A stretch of 64,000 nucleotides of DNA from Actinomycetes bacterium (GTDB lineage Bacteria; Actinomycetota; Thermoleophilia; BMS3ABIN01): assembly GCA_021785935.1 (NCBI GenBank), contig JAJYOG010000002.1:1-64000 (forward strand), in the 5' to 3' direction. The notes below the pieces were generated by a model, which saw nothing but the letters and a program-made list of their open reading frames with translations, ran no database searches and had not been told where the DNA came from. Within the stretch, counting starts at the first letter, position 1. Each line of letters begins with the position of its first letter. Below, one piece after another: positions 1 to 6,208 of the stretch. The position numbers were made by a program, and so were the translations under genes.

Positions 1-15
1 GATACGTTAGATATT

Positions 16-375
16 ATGGCTTTCGGAGACAAACTAAGACAAATACGCTTGGAGAAGGGCTTATCCCAGGAGAAGGTAGCAAATGTACTGGGATATCCCA
101 ACAATACCTACATTTCAGATGCCGAACGGGGTAAATTCATCCCCGGTCCGGACAAGCTCGAAAAGTGGGCTCAGGCTCTCGGCATGAGCTTTGAAGAGAT
201 GGAAGACCTCCTGCTTGAATCCAAACTGCAGGATTTGGGGCTGGATGATCCGGGCTTCACCCTTATGTTCAAGGAAGTCCCCAACATGACCAGAGAAGAA
301 AAAGCATCATTAATTCGGGCTTATGAGAATGTCATAAAGGCAAGAAGGCCCGAGAGGAAAAAAAGATCGTCATGA
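16..375 (+). CDS. XRE-family transcriptional regulator
   Basis: Predicted DNA-binding repressor of the Cro/C1 (XRE) class. Residues about 5-60 form the helix-turn-helix (RLEKGLSQEKVANVLG, followed by the recognition helix around NNTYISDAERG). The C-terminal half has no recognised domain. The gene overlaps the next ORF by ATGA (372-375), the usual arrangement of an XRE repressor with its ImmA/IrrE partner in integrated elements. A TACGTT box at 3-8 lies seven bases before the ATG, so the transcript may be leaderless, but the -35 region is outside the window. Base composition is more AT-rich than the genes after position 2500, as expected for acquired DNA. It probably controls the element's excision or lysogeny genes to the left, which cannot be seen. 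Confidence 0.9.
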   Translation: MAFGDKLRQIRLEKGLSQEKVANVLGYPNNTYISDAERGKFIPGPDKLEKWAQALGMSFEEMEDLLLESKLQDLGLDDPGFTLMFKEVPNMTREEKASLIRAYENVIKARRPERKKRSS

Positions 376-839
376 AGCGAGTAATCGAGCATGCAAACCG
401 AATAAGTGAGATTCACGGAGCCGACCTAGACCAGATAGCAGATAGTCTAGGTCTAAATGTCGTTCCGCAAAAGATGGAAGGCCGCTTGAGAGAGTTTTAC
501 TTCTCCGGCTCGGTCGTAATCAATGAGAAGCTTTCAAATAGAGAGAAGCGCGAACTGATAGCTCATGCAATCGGTCATCATTTGCTTCATGCTGGAAACC
601 ATCTTGCAATGCAGAAGAGGATTTACTCTTTCGGCAATTATCACGAAAAGCAGGCAAATGTTTTTGCCGCCTGCCTCCTCATGCCGCTTGAGGATCTGGC
701 TAGCTTCATCGAGAACAGAAGCAGAATTGACGAGATCGCCAATCATTTTCAGGTTCGTGAAGACCTGGTGAGGCTGCGGCTGAAGATATGGGCTAATTTT
801 GAAAAAGATTTAACCGGCGAAACTGCCAAAGCGAGTTAG
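372..839 (+). CDS. ImmA/IrrE-family protein with substituted HEXXH motif
   Basis: Member of the ImmA/IrrE (COG2856) metallopeptidase family, which normally cleaves a partner XRE repressor to induce a mobile element. The fold is recognisable: a winged N-terminal part, the zinc helix at about residues 65-75, and the downstream helix EKQANVFAACLLMP that carries the third zinc ligand. The zinc helix reads AHAIGHHLLH where the family has HELGH, so both His are kept but the catalytic Glu is Ala (codon gca). It may bind zinc without cleaving, act as an anti-repressor by binding, or be a decayed copy. It overlaps the XRE gene by four bases and is followed two bases later by the recombinase, implying one transcript. 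Family assignment is firm; loss of activity is inferred. Confidence 0.85.
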   Translation: MKRVIEHANRISEIHGADLDQIADSLGLNVVPQKMEGRLREFYFSGSVVINEKLSNREKRELIAHAIGHHLLHAGNHLAMQKRIYSFGNYHEKQANVFAACLLMPLEDLASFIENRSRIDEIANHFQVREDLVRLRLKIWANFEKDLTGETAKAS

Positions 840-841
840 CA

Positions 842-2368
842 ATGAAGTGCATCATCTATCTTCGTGTATCAACGAAAGAACAAGCCCAGACTAATGACAA
901 GGAAGGGTATTCGATCGCTGCCCAGAGGAAAGCCTGTGTCGCTTATGTTCGAAATGAGGGCTGGGAACTCATTGATGAATATGTGGATCGTGGTGAGTCA
1001 GCCAGGAGTATTCATCGCCCTCAGCTGCGGGAAATGCTTTCTCACATTCAAAAAGAGAAAGACATCGATGCCGTTGTCGTTCACAAGCTGGATCGCTTCT
1101 CAAGGAACGTCGAGGATCACGTAACGATCAAGGCTATTCTGAAGCGAGCAAACTGCCAGCTGGTGTCAGTTGTAGAAAAGATTGAGGATACCGCCCAGGG
1201 AAGATTCATGGAAGGCATCTATGCCGCGATGGCGCAGTTCTACTCCGACAATCTTGGGGCTGAGGTTACAAAGGGTATGCTGGAAAAAGTGAAGCAGGGT
1301 GGCTGGCCTCACCAAGCACCGCTTGGCTATAAAAACGTAAGGGAAGGCACAAGAAATATTGCAATCGTCGTGCTTGATCCAGATACTGCCCCGTATGTGA
1401 AACAGGCTTTCGAGCTTTATGCGACCGGCAATTATTCGCTGGATGACATCCGCGACTTCTTTTTTGATAAAGGGGTCAGAAACAGAAACGGGACACCGGG
1501 TCCCCTGGCCCTGGACACAATCAGGAATATTTTCAACAATCCCTTCTTCTACGGAACAATCAGGTACAGGGGCGCTGAATATCCTGGCGAGCATAAACCT
1601 CTCATCTCAAGACAGCTTTGGGAAAAGGTTCAGGTTCAACTTGATGACAGACGGGCAGGTGTCAGACAAAGGAAGCATCCTCATTACCTCAAGGGTTCGC
1701 TCTACTGTGGTGAATGTGGCGGTCGTCTAAGTTTTCAGCTCGCCAAAGGGAAATATCCTTACTTCTTCTGCCTGAATAAGCAAAAGAGCAAAAACAGGGA
1801 TTGCCAGTCCAAATATGTGGACGTTGCCTATGTCGAAGAAGAGGTTGAAAAGATTTACAGGGACATTCAGCTTTCCAAGGAAACGGCGGCAGGATTAATA
1901 GAGCGATTTAATGAAGAGCTGATTTCCAAGCAATCGTCTAACGCCATGGAAGAAAAATTTCTGGCGAAAAGAATTGGAAAGCTGGCAGATGAGAGAATGA
2001 GCACTTTACGCGCCTACCAGGCCAAAGCAATTCCGTTGGATCTTCTGAAACAGGAACAGGACAGAATCGCTTCTGAAATGTCGCATGCCGAGTCTCGACT
2101 TGAAGTCATTCACGCTCAACTCGACCAGCTGAGAGCCGTACTTGACCGGGGTATTGCTGTCGCTTCCCGTTGCGGAATGGGGTACAAGAAAGCCAAGTCA
2201 CAAAAAAGAAAGCTCTATAATCAGGCTTTCTTCGACAAAATCATCGTTAAAGATGGAAAAGTGAAGGTCGAATATACCGACCTGTTTCACGCTCTACTCT
2301 CGGAAAGTTCCAATAAGACTAGTTTGGTGGGCCTGGCTGGACTCGAACCAGCGACCGGCCGATTATGA
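842..2368 (+). CDS. Large serine recombinase (site-specific integrase)
   Basis: Phage/ICE-type large serine recombinase that integrates and excises DNA. The N-terminal resolvase domain (about 1-150) has the nucleophile Ser10 in YLRVSTKEQ and the Arg-rich motif KLDRFSRN. The recombinase domain follows (about 160-270), then a zinc ribbon near residue 295 (CGECGG with a later C-x(n)-C pair) and a coiled coil about 360-430, the standard order. The ORF does not stop before the tRNA on the opposite strand: its last ~14 residues (VGLAGLEPATGRL) are the antisense of the tRNA 3' part, and the TGA at 2366-2368 lies inside it. This end may be created by the integration site itself. Genes to the left belong to the element; the other junction is outside the window. 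Confidence 0.93.
   Translation: MKCIIYLRVSTKEQAQTNDKEGYSIAAQRKACVAYVRNEGWELIDEYVDRGESARSIHRPQLREMLSHIQKEKDIDAVVVHKLDRFSRNVEDHVTIKAILKRANCQLVSVVEKIEDTAQGRFMEGIYAAMAQFYSDNLGAEVTKGMLEKVKQGGWPHQAPLGYKNVREGTRNIAIVVLDPDTAPYVKQAFELYATGNYSLDDIRDFFFDKGVRNRNGTPGPLALDTIRNIFNNPFFYGTIRYRGAEYPGEHKPLISRQLWEKVQVQLDDRRAGVRQRKHPHYLKGSLYCGECGGRLSFQLAKGKYPYFFCLNKQKSKNRDCQSKYVDVAYVEEEVEKIYRDIQLSKETAAGLIERFNEELISKQSSNAMEEKFLAKRIGKLADERMSTLRAYQAKAIPLDLLKQEQDRIASEMSHAESRLEVIHAQLDQLRAVLDRGIAVASRCGMGYKKAKSQKRKLYNQAFFDKIIVKDGKVKVEYTDLFHALLSESSNKTSLVGLAGLEPATGRL
2325..2368. other. Probable attachment-site side (tRNA 3' end / recombinase 3' end overlap)
   Basis: The 3' half of the CAU tRNA and the tail of the serine recombinase share these bases. 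Elements that enter a tRNA 3' end rebuild an intact tRNA at one junction, as seen here. The crossover core should recur as a direct repeat left of position 1, which cannot be checked in this window. Confidence 0.55.
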
Positions 2369-2401
2369 GTCGGCTGCTCTAACCAACTGAGCTACAGGCC
2401 C
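2325..2401 (-). tRNA. tRNA with CAU anticodon (Ile2 or elongator Met), CCA encoded
   Basis: Minus strand reads GGGCCTGTAGCTCAGTTGG and ends CAGGCCCACCA. The acceptor stem GGGCCTG/CAGGCCC pairs over all seven positions. The D-arm TAGCTCAGTTGGTTAGAGC, the anticodon loop CTCATAA in a CCGA/TCGG stem, and the T-arm GGTTCGAGTCC are all present. The anticodon is CAU. The CAGCCGACTCATAATCGG context resembles lysidine-modified tRNA-Ile2 more than initiator tRNA, but elongator Met cannot be excluded by eye. Its 3' end abuts element DNA and overlaps the recombinase ORF, marking it as the attachment site. Confidence 0.95.
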
Positions 2402-2494
2402 GTAAATGTAGGCTTTGCGGAACACGTCTTGCACGAATTTCCCTTAATCTGCGAATACATACCGGGAATTAAGTATTGTGTCCCCGAAATTGAG

Positions 2495-2500
2495 AGTATA
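2495..2500 (-). promoter_or_regulatory. -10 box (TATACT) candidate for the tRNA
   Basis: Minus-strand TATACT lies about 94 bases before the tRNA 5' end. No convincing -35 box is seen. It sits back to back with the rfbA -10 box at 2520-2525. Confidence 0.35.
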
Positions 2501-2519
2501 GCAAAGCGAGGCTTTTTGA

Positions 2520-2525
2520 TATACT
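2520..2525 (+). promoter_or_regulatory. -10 box (TATACT) for leaderless rfbA
   Basis: TATACT ends seven bases before the GTG start of rfbA and no Shine-Dalgarno sequence lies between them, so transcription would begin at or next to the start codon. The -35 element is not recognisable (a TTGAGA at 2490 is too far upstream). Confidence 0.5.
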
Positions 2526-2532
2526 TTCCAAC

Positions 2533-3600
2533 GTGAATCTTAAAGGACTCATCCTCAGCGGCGGCACTGGCAGCCGTCTGCGTCCCATCACCCATACAAG
2601 CGCCAAGCAACTGGTGCCTGTAGCGAACAAACCCGTACTCTTTTACGGCATTGAATCGTTGCGCGACGCCGGCATCACCGACATCGGCATCGTCGTCGGC
2701 GACACGGCCGTGGAGATCGAGGAGGCTGTCGGCGATGGCTCGCGCTGGGGCGTCAACATCACTTACATCCCCCAGGAGGCCCCGCTGGGCCTGGCGCACG
2801 CGGTGCTGACGGCGGAACCTTTCCTGGGAGACTCCAGTTTCGTCATGTACCTGGGCGACAACCTTTTGCGTGACGGCATCAGCGACCTGGTCGAGAAATT
2901 CGTCAAGAACGGGCCGGACGCACTTATCCTCCTGCAGGAAGTGCCGAATCCTGAAGCCTACGGCGTTGCGGAATGCAGGGACGGCGCCGTGGTGCAGCTG
3001 GTGGAAAAACCAGCCGAGCCCAAGAGCAATCTCGCGCTTGTGGGCATCTACATGTTCACTCCGGCAATCCACGAATGCACCAGGGAGATATCGCCATCGC
3101 CACGCGGCGAGCTCGAGATCACCGATGCCATCCAGTGCCTGATAGACAAGGGCAAGCGGGTTGAGCCCCATATAGTGAGCGGCTGGTGGAAGGACACCGG
3201 CAAGCTCGAAGACATGCTGGAGGCAAACCGCCTGATCCTGGACGCGCTCGACACCGACATCCGCGGGACCGTGGAAGATTCTGAAATTCACGGGCGAGTT
3301 GTCGTCGAAGACGGCGCCAAAGTTTCGGGATGCACGATCCGGGGGCCGGTCATCATCGGTGAGCGTACAATCGTGCGCGATTCCTATATCGGGCCGTACA
3401 CATCCATATATTCAGACGTCGAGATCGGCAATTCCGAGATCGAGCACTCGATCATACTCGAGCAGAGCAAGGTGCTCGACCTGCATGGGCGCATGGAAGG
3501 CAGCCTCATCGGCAAAAATGTGCGCATCATCCGGCTTGACCAGAAGCCCAAGGCGTACCGCTTCATGGTCGGCGATAATTCGTGGATCGGGATCGTATAG
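2533..3600 (+). CDS. rfbA: Glucose-1-phosphate thymidylyltransferase, long form
   Basis: First enzyme of dTDP-L-rhamnose synthesis: glucose-1-phosphate + dTTP gives dTDP-glucose + PPi, in the cytosol. The nucleotidyltransferase signature LILSGGTGSRLRPIT is at residues 6-20, followed by the sugar-binding YLGDN and the VEKP loop. After about residue 245 comes a left-handed beta-helix tail (repeats such as IRGPVIIGERT and VEIGNSEIEHS). At 355 residues this is the long RmlA form found in actinobacteria and archaea, not the ~290-residue enterobacterial form. The GTG start is chosen because the protein begins MNLKGLILSGG there and a -10 box is seven bases upstream. It heads a four-gene operon with rfbC, rfbD and rfbB. 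The antisense ORF 2392-3291 is a shadow. Confidence 0.95.
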   Translation: MNLKGLILSGGTGSRLRPITHTSAKQLVPVANKPVLFYGIESLRDAGITDIGIVVGDTAVEIEEAVGDGSRWGVNITYIPQEAPLGLAHAVLTAEPFLGDSSFVMYLGDNLLRDGISDLVEKFVKNGPDALILLQEVPNPEAYGVAECRDGAVVQLVEKPAEPKSNLALVGIYMFTPAIHECTREISPSPRGELEITDAIQCLIDKGKRVEPHIVSGWWKDTGKLEDMLEANRLILDALDTDIRGTVEDSEIHGRVVVEDGAKVSGCTIRGPVIIGERTIVRDSYIGPYTSIYSDVEIGNSEIEHSIILEQSKVLDLHGRMEGSLIGKNVRIIRLDQKPKAYRFMVGDNSWIGIV

Positions 3601-3683
3601 GAATTTTCAGCGGGAGATAGGCCGCGGCGGATTTCCCGTGTCAATATTATTGAGGCCGCGATTGTGAGGCCACAGAATGATGG

Positions 3684-3749
3684 CCGAGCGGGATGTTTCC
3701 GCGTAACGGCTGTCGAAGACTAAAAGTGAAGCGGGAACATCCCGCTCGG
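3684..3749. repeat. 19-bp inverted repeat between rfbA and rfbC
   Basis: Left arm CCGAGCGGGATGTTTCCGC (3684-3702) and right arm GCGGGAACATCCCGCTCGG (3731-3749) match at 18 of 19 positions, with a 28-base spacer. No T-run follows, so it is not a standard intrinsic terminator. It could be an RNA processing or stability element, or a REP/MITE-like insertion. Confidence 0.75.
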
Positions 3750-3751
3750 AT

Positions 3752-3797
3752 TACGGATATTCGGGAGGATCCATTACAGATATGCGGGAGGATCTAT
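3752..3797 (+). repeat. Tandem 23-bp duplication carrying the rfbC ribosome binding site
   Basis: TACGGATATTCGGGAGGATC + CAT (3752-3774) is followed directly by TACAGATATGCGGGAGGATC + TAT (3775-3797), with three mismatches in 23. Each copy holds a strong GGGAGGATC Shine-Dalgarno sequence; only the second leads into the ATG at 3796. The functional site is the downstream copy. Confidence 0.8.
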
Positions 3798-4251
3798 GAT
3801 TGACGGCGTGAAAACCAAAAGTTTGCGGGTCATCCCCGACGAACGCGGTCGGCTGGCGGAGATGCTGAGGGCCGATGATGACATCTTCATCAAGTTCGGC
3901 CAGTGCTATATGACCACTACCTATCCCGGTGTGGTCAAGGCCTGGCACTTCCACAAGATCCAGACCGATAATTTCGTGGCCGTGACCGGCATGTTCAAGG
4001 TTGCCCTCTATGATGACCGCAAAGATTCTCCCACACGCGGCGAGGTCAATGAATATTTCCTGGGAGATTTCAATGCGACCCTGCTGCAAATTCCGCCGGG
4101 AGTCTACCACGGCTGGAAGTGCATCAGCGAGCGCGAGGGCATCGTCGTCAACGTTTCCACCGAGACTTATAACTACGATGAGCCCGACGAGTACCGCCTT
4201 CCTTATGACACCGACAAGATCCCGTATGACTGGGACATCCAGATGGGATGA
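3796..4251 (+). CDS. rfbC: dTDP-4-dehydrorhamnose 3,5-epimerase family protein (short form)
   Basis: Cupin-fold epimerase for the third step to dTDP-L-rhamnose (dTDP-4-dehydro-6-deoxyglucose to dTDP-4-dehydrorhamnose). The RmlC core is visible: GRLAEMLRADD near residue 20, the catalytic His in VKAWHFHKIQTDNF (about 55), and PPGVYHGWKCIS (about 105). At 151 residues it is shorter than the usual ~180 and lacks part of the C-terminal region, as in the short WxcM/FdtA-adjacent subgroup, so a different 4-keto sugar is possible. Its place between rfbA and rfbD/rfbB makes the rhamnose role most likely. The start follows a strong, duplicated GGGAGG site. It is 195 bases from rfbA, with an inverted repeat between. 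Confidence 0.88.
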   Translation: MIDGVKTKSLRVIPDERGRLAEMLRADDDIFIKFGQCYMTTTYPGVVKAWHFHKIQTDNFVAVTGMFKVALYDDRKDSPTRGEVNEYFLGDFNATLLQIPPGVYHGWKCISEREGIVVNVSTETYNYDEPDEYRLPYDTDKIPYDWDIQMG

Positions 4252-4258
4252 TGAATAG

Positions 4259-5188
4259 TTGAGGATTCTCGTTATTGGCGCGGCCGGGCAGCTCGGCCAC
4301 GATCTTCTTAAAGTCCTGTCTCCAGATCACGAGGTGACCGGCGCGGATATCGCCGGAGCCGGCGCCGGTCTGGAAATAGACATCACCGATCCCGGCGCCG
4401 TCGATTCACTCATAATCGATCAAAAGCCGGACCTCGTCATCAACTCAGCGGCGTTCACCAACGTCGACGGCTGCGAAACTCAAAAAGACCTCTGCTGGGC
4501 TGTCAATGCCGATGGCGCCGGTAATATCGCCCGTTCATGCTCGACCCTCGAATCCGCCACCCTGGGAGAGCTTGGCAAGGCGCCAGCGAATCTGATTCAC
4601 ATCGGCACCGACTATGTTTTTGACGGCAGTCACAGCGAACCATACAAGGAAAACGAGCGCACCGCCCCGCTGGGGGAATACGGCAAAAGCAAATTCGAAG
4701 GCGAGCAACAGGTTCGCAAGGCTTTGCCGGAGCGGCACCTGATCGTGCGCACCGCCTGGCTCTTTGGAGACAACGGCGCCAACTTCGTCAAGACCATGCT
4801 GAAACTCGGGCGGGAACGGGGCGAGCTTAAGGTAGTCAACGACCAGACCGGCTCCCCAACTTACGCCGGGCATCTGGCGGCGGCAATCAAGTTGCTGGCT
4901 GAGAACCGCTTGAGCGATCCCGGTGTCTATCATATGACCAACTCGGGACATTGCACCTGGTATGAGTTCGCAGCGGAGATCTTCCGCCTTGCCGCCATCA
5001 ACGTTGACCTCAAGCGGACAACGACAGCGGAGTATCAGGCGCCGGCGCCCCGGCCCGCTTATTCAGTTCTCGCTAATACACGGGCGCCTGAGATCGTCAT
5101 GCCTCACTGGCGCGAGGGCCTGATAGAATGTCTGGAGCACCTGGGAGAGCTGGAGAACAAAGACTATGCCGGCAAGGGCAGGCAATAA
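4259..5188 (+). CDS. rfbD: dTDP-4-dehydrorhamnose reductase
   Basis: Last step of dTDP-L-rhamnose synthesis: NAD(P)H reduction of the 4-keto group. Extended SDR fold with the nucleotide-binding VIGAAGQLGHDLL at the N-terminus, the NSAAFTNVDGCE segment, TDYVFDG, the catalytic YGKSK (YxxxK, about 141-145) and the RTAWLFG segment. Length 309 matches the family. A small insertion (CSTLESATLGELGKAPAN) precedes the TDYVFDG strand. The TTG start at 4259 is the only one that keeps the complete MRILVIGAAG strand, and it is seven bases after the rfbC stop, so the two are likely co-translated. Confidence 0.93.
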   Translation: MRILVIGAAGQLGHDLLKVLSPDHEVTGADIAGAGAGLEIDITDPGAVDSLIIDQKPDLVINSAAFTNVDGCETQKDLCWAVNADGAGNIARSCSTLESATLGELGKAPANLIHIGTDYVFDGSHSEPYKENERTAPLGEYGKSKFEGEQQVRKALPERHLIVRTAWLFGDNGANFVKTMLKLGRERGELKVVNDQTGSPTYAGHLAAAIKLLAENRLSDPGVYHMTNSGHCTWYEFAAEIFRLAAINVDLKRTTTAEYQAPAPRPAYSVLANTRAPEIVMPHWREGLIECLEHLGELENKDYAGKGRQ

Positions 5189-5206
5189 CGAAGCTGGAGG
5201 AGTAAC

Positions 5207-6205
5207 TTGAAGCTACTGGTCACCGGAGGCGCCGGATTCATCGGCAGCAATTTCATCCGGCTAATTTTGAACAAATATCCCGATTACGAGGTCATCAACC
5301 TCGATCTGCTTACCTATGCCGGCAATCTCGACAATCTTAGGGATATCGAGAAAAATGAGAATTACCGTTTTGTCCAGGGTGACATCCGCGATGAGGACGT
5401 TGTCGACAAGGTGATGAAAGGCGTCGACGCCGTGGTCAACTTCGCCGCCGAGTCCCACGTGGACCGCTCGATCGGCGGTCCCGCCGATTTCATCCAGACA
5501 GACGTGTATGGCACTTATGTCCTCCTGGAGGCTTCACGCCAACATGGAGTCGGGCGCTACCTGCAGATCAGTACCGATGAGGTTTATGGTTCAATCAAGG
5601 AAGGCTCGTTCGTGGAGAGCGACCGCCTGGAACCGAGCAGCCCTTACTCAGCCAGCAAGGCCGGCGGCGACATGCAGGTCATGGCCTACAACACCACCTA
5701 CGGCCTGCCGACGCTGATCACCCGCAGCTCCAACAATTTTGGTCCCTATCAGTACCCGGAAAAGATCATCCCGCTGTTCATCACCAACCTGGTCGAGGGC
5801 AAGAAGGTGCCGCTCTACGGCGACGGCATGAACGTGCGAGACTGGATCTACGTCACCGATAACTGCGAAGGCATCGATGCGGTTTTGCACAAAGGTGAGA
5901 TCGGTGAAATCTACAACATCGGTGGCGGCAACGAGCGCAGCAACATTTTCATCACCAAGACTATCCTTGAAGCCCTGGGCAAGGGTGAGGACATGATCGA
6001 AACCGTTGCCGACCGGCTGGGGCATGACTTCCGCTACTCGATCGACTGCAGCAAGGCGAATGCCCTGGGATGGCAGCCATCGCACAGCTTCGAAGGCGCC
6101 ATCAGGGAGACGATTGACTGGTACGTCAACAATCCGCAGTGGTGGCAGAAGATCAAGAGCGGCGAGTTCGAAGCCTACTACCGCGAGCAGTACCAGAGCC
6201 GCTAG
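5207..6205 (+). CDS. rfbB: dTDP-glucose 4,6-dehydratase
   Basis: Second step of the rhamnose pathway: dTDP-glucose to dTDP-4-dehydro-6-deoxyglucose using bound NAD+. N-terminal VTGGAGFIGSNFIR binds NAD; FAAESHVDRS, ISTDEVYG (catalytic Asp-Glu pair) and PYSASKAGGD (YxxxK) are intact, as is the RSSNNFGPYQYPEKIIP segment. Length 332 is normal. It starts with TTG, preceded by GGAGG (AGCTGGAGGAGTAACTTG). It is the last gene of the operon and its stop lies three bases from the stop of the convergent polymerase gene, with no visible terminator between. Confidence 0.95.
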   Translation: MKLLVTGGAGFIGSNFIRLILNKYPDYEVINLDLLTYAGNLDNLRDIEKNENYRFVQGDIRDEDVVDKVMKGVDAVVNFAAESHVDRSIGGPADFIQTDVYGTYVLLEASRQHGVGRYLQISTDEVYGSIKEGSFVESDRLEPSSPYSASKAGGDMQVMAYNTTYGLPTLITRSSNNFGPYQYPEKIIPLFITNLVEGKKVPLYGDGMNVRDWIYVTDNCEGIDAVLHKGEIGEIYNIGGGNERSNIFITKTILEALGKGEDMIETVADRLGHDFRYSIDCSKANALGWQPSHSFEGAIRETIDWYVNNPQWWQKIKSGEFEAYYREQYQSR

Positions 6206-6208
6206 CGT

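Noticed and set aside
2392-3291. 299-residue minus-strand ORF opposite rfbA
   Set aside because: Antisense shadow of a conserved gene: the translation has no domain and no ribosome site, and it overlaps the tRNA end.
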